This document shows positions 26,974 to 35,015 of a stretch of DNA of 42,905 nucleotides, in pieces (within the stretch, counting starts at the first letter, position 1; each line of letters opens with the position of its first letter). Source of the DNA: a virus. Under the pieces are notes generated by a model, which had not been told where the DNA came from, ran no database searches, and was given only the letters and a program-made list of their open reading frames with translations. The stretch covers positions 1 to 42,905 of the IMG/VR virus record IMGVR_UViG_3300037119_000871; one strand, given 5' to 3'. Both the position numbers and the translations under genes were made by a program.

Positions 26974-29449
26974 GGCACCATACGCTAATTGCGGTATGTG
27001 CCCCTTTAAGGATCGTGCGTTCGCTAAGACTACCGGCCCTGTTGGTGCGAAGCTTGCGTTGGTTAGCAGATCGCCTGGGCATCATGAGGCTTTGAACGGT
27101 AAATCGTTCTTTGGACCTAGTGGTAAGGTACTCGATCATCTACTACAGCTACAAGGTGTAGATAGGTCTGACGTACTTACGACTAACGTAGTTCTGTGTC
27201 AGTCGGACGGAACAGAACCCGGTTGGGGTATGGCTGCGGCTTGTTGTGCGCCCCGTCTTGAGGCTGAAATCGCAGAAGCCGAGACTGTCATCGCTGCGGG
27301 TGCAGAGGCGGTACAGGCGCTCCTAGGCGGCGGCAGCATTGCCCGTTTGCGTGGTTATCCGCATTACCGCGACTTAGAGCAGGTACACGGGAGCGAGCAG
27401 TTCGCGGGTAAGCAACAGAAGATTGTCGTTACGACTAATCCAGTGATGGTCATTCGTGACGATGCTAACTTCCCTACGATGGTTCGAGATTTTCGTCTAG
27501 CTATCAATCCCTTGCCACAACCTAGCTTGCCGAAGGTTAAGTGGACAGAGGATATCGAGCAGGCTAAAGCGTGGGCAACTGAAATGATCGAACAGTTTGA
27601 ACTTAGAACAGGTAGCTTCTATGACGACAGCGAAAATCTAGTTGCCTGCGATATCGAAGCTAGGGGTACAGATGAAGAATCAGGACTCTCACAATTTGCT
27701 GAGGTTGTTTGTGCAGGATTCAGCATTAGGACTGATAGAGCAGTCGTTTTCGGAGAAGCCCCATGTTACGACGACGAGTTCAGAAACGATTACCTACGAC
27801 GACTTTATGAAGTTCCAGAGGTACGTTATCTCTGGCACAATGGAAAGTACGACGTAAAGATTCTACGTCAGCAAGGTATCCATGCTAGAGTAGACGAAGA
27901 TACTATGCTACTCAGCTATGCCCTAGATGAGCGCCCAGGTAATCCTGAATCGGGTGCTGGTGGTCATAGCCTAGAGTGGCTTCTAAAGGATGAATTGGGG
28001 TGGCCTAAATATGAACCGGACTCAGTTAGGGATTTCAAGAAAACAGGGATACTATCCGATAAGCGAGCCAGGATTGATCTATACGAATACAATGGCATGG
28101 ACACCGCGGGTGCGCTTGGCTTATTCGTCCCATTTAAACTGCAAGCCACCAATGACAAAGTGTTTGAATCACCCTATAGATCCACGTTGATTCCACTGAG
28201 TGAGGCTTTCACACAAGTTGAGATGCAGGGTAACAAGTTTGATTCAGAAGAAGCCTGTGACTTGCTTGAAGATCAGGCTTACCCTAAGCTACGCCAGCAA
28301 CGTCAGTATATGCGTCAGCTTAGTGAACGCGAGAAGTTGAACCCCAATTCGCCTACGCAGCTTGTGGATCTTCTGTATGATGAGTGGGGTTTTAGCCATA
28401 CGCTACGACGTGGACAGATTGAAGTAAAAGGCAAGCGTTCCACAGATAAGTGGGTTCGCGCCGAAGTTCTTGAAACTGGTAACTTTAAAGTTACAGGTGT
28501 TGACCGTACTAAAATGGTTGACTTCGTTCAGCATCTACAGGACTTCAAGACACTCGGTAATTGGAAAGGCGCCACAGAAGGCTACGTCCTAAGAAGGAGT
28601 AAAGATGGCAGGCTATACACGGATTTCAAGATTCATGGTACTGAGTCTGGTAGGGTCAGTAGTTCAAACCCCAACTTGCAAAATGTAACAAGACCGAAAG
28701 AAGGGCTACCCAACATTCGTAGTTGTTTCCTCGCCGATGATGGATGCACACTCATCTCCGGTGATCTTTCGCAAGCAGAACTCAGAGCCATTTCGTATCT
28801 GAGTGGTGATACGGGTATGCAGGCGATCTATACCGACACCGGACGCAGTTTGCATAAGGAAATCGCCACAGAGTTCTATGGCTCCGAATATTCCTACGAA
28901 CAGTATGTAAGAGCCAAGAACATTAACTTCGGTGTGGTCTACTGGCAGAGCGCATTCACGTTCGCGCAGATGTACAAGATGCCACAGGAAGAAGCACAGA
29001 ACTTTATTGACTTTTGGTGGGAACGATTCCCCAAGGTCTATGAATGGACGAAGAATATCGAATGGTTGGTATTGAATGAGGGAGAACTGCAATCCCCATT
29101 CGGACACAAGCGTAGGTTCTACGTTATCCCTAGCGACCAGTCGGGGAGGATTCATGTCGTCAAAGAAGGGATTAACTTCCTACCACAAAATATCGCCGCT
29201 AATATTACTCTTTATGCTATGGCTGATCTTGTGGATAGACTTGACCCCGCCGTGGCACAGGTACGCCTTACTGTCCATGACAATATTGTGGTTAATTGCA
29301 GAACGAATTATGTGGAAGAAGTTGCGCCGATAGTAAAGGCAACAATGGAATCGGCAGCTAAAGAGAGTATCGGGTGGGACTTCCCATTCGGCGCAGAAAT
29401 TAGTGTAGGCCAGAATTGGGGAGATATGGAGGATTGGAATGGAAACTAG
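26963..29449 (+). CDS. DNA polymerase I with N-terminal uracil-DNA glycosylase domain
   Basis: 828 residues. Residues 1-190 look like family 4-type uracil-DNA glycosylase: CGMC near the start, GKSFFGPSGKVLD, and a second Cys pair (CCAPRLEAEI) that could complete an iron-sulfur site. Then a DnaQ-type 3'-5' exonuclease: CDIEA (Asp230, Glu232), WHNGKYD, and YNGMD. The polymerase palm follows: motif A GDLSQAELR (Asp600), motif B RAKNINFGVVYW (about 650), motif C VHDN (Asp773, Asn774). Usual polymerases have VHDE and NFGxxYG; both are altered. Replicative polymerase of the phage, perhaps reading out uracil as it goes. Confidence 0.9.
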   Translation: MESKAPYANCGMCPFKDRAFAKTTGPVGAKLALVSRSPGHHEALNGKSFFGPSGKVLDHLLQLQGVDRSDVLTTNVVLCQSDGTEPGWGMAAACCAPRLEAEIAEAETVIAAGAEAVQALLGGGSIARLRGYPHYRDLEQVHGSEQFAGKQQKIVVTTNPVMVIRDDANFPTMVRDFRLAINPLPQPSLPKVKWTEDIEQAKAWATEMIEQFELRTGSFYDDSENLVACDIEARGTDEESGLSQFAEVVCAGFSIRTDRAVVFGEAPCYDDEFRNDYLRRLYEVPEVRYLWHNGKYDVKILRQQGIHARVDEDTMLLSYALDERPGNPESGAGGHSLEWLLKDELGWPKYEPDSVRDFKKTGILSDKRARIDLYEYNGMDTAGALGLFVPFKLQATNDKVFESPYRSTLIPLSEAFTQVEMQGNKFDSEEACDLLEDQAYPKLRQQRQYMRQLSEREKLNPNSPTQLVDLLYDEWGFSHTLRRGQIEVKGKRSTDKWVRAEVLETGNFKVTGVDRTKMVDFVQHLQDFKTLGNWKGATEGYVLRRSKDGRLYTDFKIHGTESGRVSSSNPNLQNVTRPKEGLPNIRSCFLADDGCTLISGDLSQAELRAISYLSGDTGMQAIYTDTGRSLHKEIATEFYGSEYSYEQYVRAKNINFGVVYWQSAFTFAQMYKMPQEEAQNFIDFWWERFPKVYEWTKNIEWLVLNEGELQSPFGHKRRFYVIPSDQSGRIHVVKEGINFLPQNIAANITLYAMADLVDRLDPAVAQVRLTVHDNIVVNCRTNYVEEVAPIVKATMESAAKESIGWDFPFGAEISVGQNWGDMEDWNGN

Positions 29450-29693
29450 AGAATGCTGTGATATGCCAATCAATGCACATCACGCAGAACTTTGTGACAA
29501 CAAGCGTTGTCTCGATTGTGGCGCGTTTGTGAATAAAGAAAACCACCACAGCACTTGCCCCATCATTCTCAAGTTGAATGAATCTTTTAGGCAAGACGGC
29601 AATCGTTGGCGCGAGGGTTACGGGTACATGAGCGCGTCGGCTGTACGCGGTAGGGTATTAGCACACAATGCGACGCTTAATGGGGGCGGCTGA
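29439..29693 (+). CDS. Zinc-binding protein, 84 residues
   Basis: The N-terminal half has CC, HH, CDNKRCLDCG and HHSTC, enough ligands for two zinc ions. The second half is basic and Tyr-rich. ATG 29439 follows GGAGGATTGG and overlaps the polymerase end. Unknown role, possibly replication. Confidence 0.7.
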   Translation: METRECCDMPINAHHAELCDNKRCLDCGAFVNKENHHSTCPIILKLNESFRQDGNRWREGYGYMSASAVRGRVLAHNATLNGGG

Positions 29694-30121
29694 TGCTCAC
29701 ACAATTAGACGAGCTTGAACAAGTAAGAAAGCAAATCGAGTATCATAGGGAAGAACTCGCTAAGCTTAGAGAGCGGCGCGATAAAATACAACGAGTTCTC
29801 TATTCAAATACAACGGGAGAACGTAGAGGCCCGGATGAATTTTACGTTGTATCAGCGGAGGTTAGACCCTATGTTGAAAGTTGGGTTGCGAGATACAACA
29901 GACAATACGGCGGTGGTGGTGTTAGAACACTAGCTATGCGCGCCGGCCTTAACACTAGATCAGTTCGTAAAGTCAAGAATGGCGGTGGAAATACTTACGG
30001 AGAAATGATTTCGTACAGCACACTACGTCGTATTCTGGAAGGAATCAACTTGGAATACATACTCGACGAGTTCACTCTTTACCGACGTTCCAGAGATAAC
30101 GGATTCGTGAAGATGGCATGA
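29693..30121 (+). CDS. Coiled coil plus HTH-type DNA-binding protein
   Basis: 142 residues. Residues 3-38 are a coiled coil (LEQVRKQIEYHREELAKLRERRDKI). The middle and end (VRTLAMRAGLNTRSVRKVKNGG ... YSTLRRILEGINLEYIL) look like a helix-turn-helix of the Cro/C1 type. A candidate regulator, at the end of the replication operon. Confidence 0.7.
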   Translation: MLTQLDELEQVRKQIEYHREELAKLRERRDKIQRVLYSNTTGERRGPDEFYVVSAEVRPYVESWVARYNRQYGGGGVRTLAMRAGLNTRSVRKVKNGGGNTYGEMISYSTLRRILEGINLEYILDEFTLYRRSRDNGFVKMA

Positions 30122-30615
30122 TTAGAGTAATCTCTATTGATCCAGGTGTTCACACTGGTTACTGCTACGCCAAGATTGTAGACGGCGTATTGCAGTATTA
30201 TCCGTTCCAGGCCGTTGACGATGTTGACGAGTTGTGGCGTAGGCTAGTGAAATTTCAGCCACGTATCATCGTTATGGAGAAATGGGTAGATAGACTTCCT
30301 GCGCCGAAGGAACGCGCTTATAAATCTGTGAACAGTTTTCCACAGCAGTTGATTGGGGTAGCTAGACTCTATGCAGTATTGGCGACTCTGCAATGCGGTA
30401 TCTATCTACAGACACCTGCACAGGGTCTTGGCGGTTTCTACTCGCAAAAGATGCTCAAGCAGCTTGGCCTGCTTAAACGTGGAGATATCACTAACTTGGC
30501 TCATGGTCTATCCGCTACACAACATCTTTTGCAATGGGCACACTTCGGCGGTGGTGGTCAATACATCACAGAGAAGCGCGACTTCGCAACCCGACTAGAG
30601 GAATGGAATGGCTGA
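30118..30615 (+). CDS. RuvC-like Holliday junction resolvase
   Basis: 165 residues. ISIDPGVHTGYC (Asp8) and IIVMEKW (Glu54) match the first two acidic motifs of RuvC; the later acids are less clear (RGDITNLAHGLSA near 121-133). It would cut four-way junctions before packaging. ATGA overlap with the HTH gene. Confidence 0.78.
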   Translation: MIRVISIDPGVHTGYCYAKIVDGVLQYYPFQAVDDVDELWRRLVKFQPRIIVMEKWVDRLPAPKERAYKSVNSFPQQLIGVARLYAVLATLQCGIYLQTPAQGLGGFYSQKMLKQLGLLKRGDITNLAHGLSATQHLLQWAHFGGGGQYITEKRDFATRLEEWNG

Positions 30616-30976
30616 CGCAGTTACTATACCAGCAGATCGTGAAATTCTAGCTATTGTAGGTTTGGCAGTTGAAGCCAGAGAACACGAATTCGATCAGAAG
30701 CAATGGCTAGGTTTGGTTATTTGCGATACTCAATCACATCTGAGTTGGTGTATTAGAAAACTTCACGACGGTAATGCATGGGATACCGTAGATGGACACG
30801 TCAAACTGTTCCACGAGGGTATTGAGGTACGTAATGCCAAGATCGTTCTGACGACGATTAATCGTTCTTCTATGCTTCGTGGCCTACAACCCGACAAAAT
30901 TCTATTGATGGGTAATACGGGAGAATTGTGGTATCATCTTAACTCCATGAATTGTCCCATTGAAGGTGTAGCGTAA
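30608..30976 (+). CDS. Protein of unknown function, 122 residues
   Basis: MADAVTIPADREILAIVGLAVEAREHEFDQKQWLGLVI, alpha/beta with two Cys late on. Overlaps RuvC-like gene by eight bases; TAATG with the next. Confidence 0.65.
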   Translation: MADAVTIPADREILAIVGLAVEAREHEFDQKQWLGLVICDTQSHLSWCIRKLHDGNAWDTVDGHVKLFHEGIEVRNAKIVLTTINRSSMLRGLQPDKILLMGNTGELWYHLNSMNCPIEGVA

Positions 30977-31119
30977 TGGCTAAAGCAAATCCTAGTCCTA
31001 CTGCTCTTGAACTTAAACAACAAGTTACGTCGTTACGAAAAGCTTTAGATGCTGCTATGCAGTATGTAGATCCTAAAGACCGTGATTGGATTGAGTCAAT
31101 TGCTAAAGGAGGAACATGA
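30976..31119 (+). CDS. Small helical protein, 47 residues
   Basis: MAKANPSPTALELKQQVTSLRKALDAAMQYV: probably one long helix with coiled-coil character. TAATG-coupled to the gene before. No family recognised. Confidence 0.6.
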   Translation: MAKANPSPTALELKQQVTSLRKALDAAMQYVDPKDRDWIESIAKGGT

Positions 31120-31144
31120 CATAGACTAGCACGACGCCTAGTAA
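31116..31144 (+). promoter_or_regulatory. Possible promoter for the Rpf-like gene
   Basis: ATGACA (31116-31121), 17 bases, TAGTAA (31139-31144). One mismatch in -35 and two in -10. Start near 31151, with AAGGAG then serving the TTG at 31163. Confidence 0.5.
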
Positions 31145-31162
31145 ACTAACAAGGAGATAGTC

Positions 31163-31678
31163 TTGCGTAAGCTGCTACTACTGACGGCGGTTCTGTTTAT
31201 CACAACCACCACAGGAACCACAGCCCAAGCACATCTAGTAACAAAGCCTAAGAATGACACACTTAAATCGACACTTCACAGCCAGACCGAGAACCTCAAA
31301 CACGTTAGATATGTGTGTCGCAGAGGTAAGGGTATTACTAAACGGTGGCACTGTTTGGCACGTAGGTGGCTCATACGAGAGCGCAAAGAAACACTACGAC
31401 GAATTGACCAAGCTAATAACCCTTACAGAAGTGCCGGGTATTGGGCTAACATACAAATTCTATACGCCACTAAGATTGCTTGGTCATCCAGAGAAGATCC
31501 CTGGCCCAACTGTCCAGATCCTGGCCCTAGAGATAACCAGGGATCAGGACATACGTGGTACGACACTGTAGCTTGCGAGAATCATGGTAATTGGCTTGAC
31601 AGTCCTGGCTATTACCGATGTGGTCTACAATTCGATCCAGATTGGGAAGTCAAATACAAGACTAGATTTTGTCCATGA
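31163..31678 (+). CDS. Secreted Rpf/transglycosylase-like protein
   Basis: 171 residues, TTG start with a strong AAGGAGAT site. Residues 1-22 are a signal peptide (RKLLLLTAVLFITTTTGTTAQA). The last 40 residues, YDTVACENHGNWLDSPGYYRCGLQFDPDW, follow the resuscitation-promoting factor/lysozyme pattern, with the Glu in ACENHGNW as catalytic acid and GGLQF-like end. Such enzymes cut peptidoglycan glycan strands. It is not in the lysis region of the late arm, so it may change the wall early or assist release. The catalytic domain seems short. Confidence 0.7.
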   Translation: MRKLLLLTAVLFITTTTGTTAQAHLVTKPKNDTLKSTLHSQTENLKHVRYVCRRGKGITKRWHCLARRWLIRERKETLRRIDQANNPYRSAGYWANIQILYATKIAWSSREDPWPNCPDPGPRDNQGSGHTWYDTVACENHGNWLDSPGYYRCGLQFDPDWEVKYKTRFCP

Positions 31679-31699
31679 TAATGAGAGGGGGTGATATCA

Positions 31700-31780
31700 A
31701 TGTATAAGGAAACTGATGCACCCGCACCTGAGGGTGATGACGAGTCAACTACGCCTGCCGAGCCTGATGACGAGAGCTAA
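31700..31780 (+). CDS. Very acidic micropeptide, 26 residues
   Basis: A strong GAGAGGGGGTGA ribosome site precedes ATG 31700. The peptide is rich in Asp, Glu, Pro and Thr, with no hydrophobic core. It is the last gene before the terminator. Confidence 0.5.
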   Translation: MYKETDAPAPEGDDESTTPAEPDDES

Positions 31781-31792
31781 GTAGGCAAAAAG

Positions 31793-31840
31793 ATAGCCCC
31801 CTTGAACCTGGGAGAGAGTGCAGGCAAGGGGGCTATTTTT
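31793..31840. terminator. Bidirectional rho-independent terminator
   Basis: ATAGCCCCCTTG (31793-31804) and CAAGGGGGCTAT (31825-31836) form a perfect 12-bp stem with a 20-base loop, followed by a run of T on the plus side (31836-31840). On the minus side an A-rich AAAAAG precedes it, giving U's on the opposite strand. It lies where the rightward and leftward gene arms converge. Confidence 0.92.
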
Positions 31841-31868
31841 GTGCGCTAGTTTAGCTGTTCAGCGCATA

Positions 31869-31967
31869 CTAATCTTTCTTATTGCGATGTGATATATAAG
31901 CTGCTAGCACTACGCTACCAGCCGATATAAGAGCGATCGCAATATGCTCTACGAGTTCGGCAGACAT
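31869..31967 (-). CDS. Membrane micropeptide, holin-like, 32 residues
   Basis: MSAELVEHIAIALISAGSVVLAAYISHRNKKD has one membrane helix and a basic end, as in small holins or their inhibitors. TAATG overlap with the gene upstream. Last gene of the leftward arm. Confidence 0.55.
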   Translation of the reverse strand: MSAELVEHIAIALISAGSVVLAAYISHRNKKD

Positions 31968-32230
31968 TAGGGGGAATTGGTGTTATCCGGTGCGTTGGCA
32001 ACGAGGTAGGTTGAACCAGCCTGGACAATCCAACCAATTAGATAGATGCTTTCTTCCTGATCCCACGAACCTGTTGTAACGTACATAGTGGCTAGAGCGC
32101 CAAACGCAACAAACTGCGCGACTCCCCACTTACGAGTAGGAAGCCACGGCTTTCTTTCTTTAACAGGTACAGCTAGAACAGTAGGTGGCGCAGGCTCAAC
32201 TGCCGCCGGTGCGTTACGCTTAGACGGCAT
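31967..32230 (-). CDS. Holin candidate, 87 residues
   Basis: A Pro/Ala-rich basic N-terminus of about 35 residues is followed by two membrane helices (VAQFVAFGALATMYVTT and IYLIGWIVQAGSTYLVA). Size and build fit phage holins. In the same operon as the amidase, but eight genes downstream of it. Confidence 0.6.
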   Translation of the reverse strand: MPSKRNAPAAVEPAPPTVLAVPVKERKPWLPTRKWGVAQFVAFGALATMYVTTGSWDQEESIYLIGWIVQAGSTYLVANAPDNTNSP

Positions 32231-32309
32231 TCGTCCCCCAGATAACTAGGACAACGAGACACGCCGCACAGATAATCAAACACACTTCACTAAGACTGAT
32301 GTTCTTCAT
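32220..32309 (-). CDS. Membrane micropeptide, 29 residues
   Basis: AAAGGAGAGAAG precedes the ATG, an excellent ribosome site. ISLSEVCLIICAACLVVLVIW is one helix with three Cys. It overlaps the next holin-like gene by 11 bases, so the three small membrane genes form a set. Confidence 0.55.
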   Translation of the reverse strand: MKNISLSEVCLIICAACLVVLVIWGTNAV

Positions 32310-32319
32310 CTTCTCTCCT

Positions 32320-32682
32320 TTAGGCAAATAGTCTAGTAATGTCACGGACTAGATGAAGCGTTCCGCGTTGGACTGTGGTGACTCTACCACTCTGCTCTCT
32401 CACTTGAACATCGTAAACCAAGCTATCTTCTTCGACGTTTGCTGTGTCAGTGGGCATTACATGAATGTAGAATAGTCCAGCAGGTCTATTAGTGAATACA
32501 CACTGAGCCGGATCGTCTGTGCTATTTAGACTAATCACAGCATCAGCATCCAGATCATCTTTCGTGCGTTTGGCTGTGAACCAAATCTTAACGGCCGCAC
32601 CTGTTAGATCAACGGGAGCGCCGCTTCTAACAGCCGCCAGATCGTAATACTCTGTATCTCCTCTAACAGCTTCGATATCCAT
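32320..32682 (-). CDS. BppU-like baseplate/tail protein
   Basis: 120 residues from ATG 32682 (MDIEAVRGDTEYYDLAAVRSG), with AGAGG upstream. The pattern RGDTEYYDLA...DLTGAAVKIWFTAKRTKDD...ISLNS...GLFYIHV is that of N-terminal domains of phage baseplate upper proteins (BppU type). Likely attaches the adjacent fibre to the tail. Confidence 0.7.
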   Translation of the reverse strand: MDIEAVRGDTEYYDLAAVRSGAPVDLTGAAVKIWFTAKRTKDDLDADAVISLNSTDDPAQCVFTNRPAGLFYIHVMPTDTANVEEDSLVYDVQVREQSGRVTTVQRGTLHLVRDITRLFA

Positions 32683-32687
32683 TATGT

Positions 32688-34697
32688 CTATTCCTCTCTC
32701 CTTTCGATTCGTGCCCACGGTTTGTCACGCCTAAAGATCAAGCTTTCTTCTTTATTCTGTCTGCGGATATAAGCCATAGCTTTGTTGTAATCCGCTACGA
32801 AGATATAGAAGTCTTGGATCAGTTGGGTGTAAGCAGCGAGCGTACCATTCTTACCGCTACCACCCGATTTAATACCCGCTAGATAGGCACCTGCAATTAG
32901 CGAACCAAACTCAGCATATACGGCTTGATCCACACCTGCCAGAAATGTTTGTGCTTGTAGAAAACCAGCTTTACTTGTTGTCTCAGATTTAAGGCCGGCG
33001 AGCATCGTATCTACGATTAGAGCACCAGCTTTCGCACGTTCTTCTGCGTCAATGCCAGCAAGTGTGGTATCGGCAATAAGCGATCCTAGCTCTGCAAAGG
33101 TACTGGCATCTATACCGCTCGTAGTAGTGTCAGCTACCAAGCTACCCGTTTTACTACTATTCACTCTGAGACTAGTACCTGCGATAAACGCACCAGCAAC
33201 TAGACTTCCTAGTTCCGCGAAGGTAGTTGCGTCTGTTCCCGCAAGTGTAGTGTCTGGGCTTAGCGAACCAGTCCTACCGATAGTTGCGGCGTCAGCACCC
33301 CTGAGTTGTGTAGCTGGGCTTAGACTACCAAAGTTGATATACTCGGGTACATCTGCGCCTGCTAGTCTAGCTGTAGCTAGCAGCGATCCCAGCTCTGCAT
33401 ATGTGCTAGCATCGGCACCCGACAGCACACCGCCAGGAGACAGAGAGCCTGTCTTACCAGGAGAGGTTTTCTCACTAGCACCGGCGAGCGTAGTGTCAGG
33501 TGTGAGACTACCTAGTTCTGCATACGTGATTGCGTCTAGTCCAGCCAGCGTAGTATCCACTACTAGAGAACCAGTCTCACTATAGGTTGGTACGTCCAGA
33601 CCTGCGAGAACAGCGCCGCTGATTAGCGCGCCTAGTTCTGCATATGTAACTGCGTCTGCTGCTCTAAGTTGTGCGCTAGCAATTAGAGCGCCCGACTTAC
33701 CACCAACAGTTTTTGCGCTAGTACCACTCTCTAGGCTACCCGCAGCAAGACTACCTGTGGGCTGTGCTGTAAAGACTGGCAGACCAGCCATACGAGCAGC
33801 ACTAAGCAAAGCACCTAGTTCTGCGAACGTACTAGCATCAGCACCAGCTAGCGTAGTATCAGGCGTAAGTGATCCAGCTTTTTCTGCCGCCTTCGATCCG
33901 ATACCAGCAACTCTAGCACCAGCTAGCAGACTACCTAGCTCTGCCCACGTAGAGGCGTCAATACCTGACAGTAGACCGCTAGTGGAAAGAAAGCCTGCTT
34001 TGTCGTGAGTAGTTGGGCCAACAGGTGAGACTGTGCCATACCCATAGTCGTAGAATAGTGAAGTGATGCGCGGAGCGTGTTGATCCTGCGTCGCGCCCGT
34101 AACAGTCATATGTCTACGGTTACGTGTGTAGTCAATCTCGGGTGACGAATTACCCCAGATAGGCATATTCATTACGATACTACCGGGGCGAATTAGGAAC
34201 GGTGTAATACCGCGAGACAGCGCAACTACCTCAGCCACACTGAGCGCAACGTTCCAAACCACAACTTCACAGATACGTCCTGCCATCGGTTCAATAGGCG
34301 TAGACGCCATATGCCTACCGATAGATGTTCTGTCTGCACCAGTAGGAGCGCGGCTAGTTGTATTCTGTCCTTCACCACCACCATTGAGATACGCTCGCCT
34401 GTCCGTAGCAGAAGCGAAAATGCCGCAGGCATGATTCCAAGTTCCATTACTAGCTGAAGTCGATGTATTTGCATTTACAGTTGTACCACCAGCGGCAGCA
34501 GCAATCTGAACTGTATCGGTGCCCGACATTCTAAGCGCCCACCAATGGTTTGTTACATCTTTGTCGCCACACCACCAAATATTGCCCAACTGATACGTCG
34601 CCATGTAGACCCAAGCAGATACCGTAAACGGCGCAGCCGTAACTACAGCAGAGTCAATGCTGAGTGAGTCGTCTGTTCCGTCAAACAATCGTGACAT
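32688..34697 (-). CDS. Tail fibre: LamG lectin domain plus about 20 tandem repeats
   Basis: 669 residues. Residues 1-165 are a LamG/concanavalin-like fold (MSRLFDGTDDSLSIDS, FTVSAWVYM, NGTWNHACGIF, YLNGGG, VVVWNVAL). From about 234 to 626 follow some 20 repeats of 20-21 residues with the consensus GSL-x(3)-T-x-LAG-x-DA-x-T-x-AEL. Some have lost part of the pattern. A basic C-terminal tail (AMAYIRRQNKEESLIFRRDK) ends it. Lectin plus repeat shaft suggests a host-binding fibre. TAATG overlap with the gene upstream. Confidence 0.82.
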   Translation of the reverse strand: MSRLFDGTDDSLSIDSAVVTAAPFTVSAWVYMATYQLGNIWWCGDKDVTNHWWALRMSGTDTVQIAAAAGGTTVNANTSTSASNGTWNHACGIFASATDRRAYLNGGGEGQNTTSRAPTGADRTSIGRHMASTPIEPMAGRICEVVVWNVALSVAEVVALSRGITPFLIRPGSIVMNMPIWGNSSPEIDYTRNRRHMTVTGATQDQHAPRITSLFYDYGYGTVSPVGPTTHDKAGFLSTSGLLSGIDASTWAELGSLLAGARVAGIGSKAAEKAGSLTPDTTLAGADASTFAELGALLSAARMAGLPVFTAQPTGSLAAGSLESGTSAKTVGGKSGALIASAQLRAADAVTYAELGALISGAVLAGLDVPTYSETGSLVVDTTLAGLDAITYAELGSLTPDTTLAGASEKTSPGKTGSLSPGGVLSGADASTYAELGSLLATARLAGADVPEYINFGSLSPATQLRGADAATIGRTGSLSPDTTLAGTDATTFAELGSLVAGAFIAGTSLRVNSSKTGSLVADTTTSGIDASTFAELGSLIADTTLAGIDAEERAKAGALIVDTMLAGLKSETTSKAGFLQAQTFLAGVDQAVYAEFGSLIAGAYLAGIKSGGSGKNGTLAAYTQLIQDFYIFVADYNKAMAYIRRQNKEESLIFRRDKPWARIERREE

Positions 34698-35014
34698 TAC
34701 TTAGTCACCTGGAAGGTAATTACACATGGGATCTGACCTTCATCGTGTCTACACTCATGCCAACCTACCCAACTGCCTGCAAGAATGTAGGTACGTTGAA
34801 GCCACTCAGTAACGATTTCGTCTAGCACTTCTCTGGCTTTCTCTGGCACATCAAAGTCAACCGTCACATTCACAGTAGTAGTGTCGGTAATACCAATCGT
34901 GCCTTCTATGGTATAACTGCCTTTAGCGTCCAGACGGTTCTCAAGGAAGCCACTTACCTGACTAGCACGTTGTGCTGTCGAAGTAAGAATTACTGCCTGT
35001 AGACGACCCTTCAT
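34697..35014 (-). CDS. Structural protein, tail-associated, 105 residues
   Basis: Start at ATG 35014, right after the stop of the upstream gene; the longer frame is a shadow. MKGRLQAVILTSTAQRASQVSGFL, then strands and a helix (DVPEKAREVLDEIVTEWLQRTYILAG). It could be a small tail protein; family not recognised. Confidence 0.65.
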   Translation of the reverse strand: MKGRLQAVILTSTAQRASQVSGFLENRLDAKGSYTIEGTIGITDTTTVNVTVDFDVPEKAREVLDEIVTEWLQRTYILAGSWVGWHECRHDEGQIPCVITFQVTK

Positions 35015-35015
35015 T

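Noticed and set aside
33052-33585. Long plus-strand frame of 177 residues opposite the repeat fibre
   Set aside because: It mirrors the tandem repeats of the minus-strand fibre gene, lacks a ribosome site and has biased Ala/Ser/Pro/Val composition.
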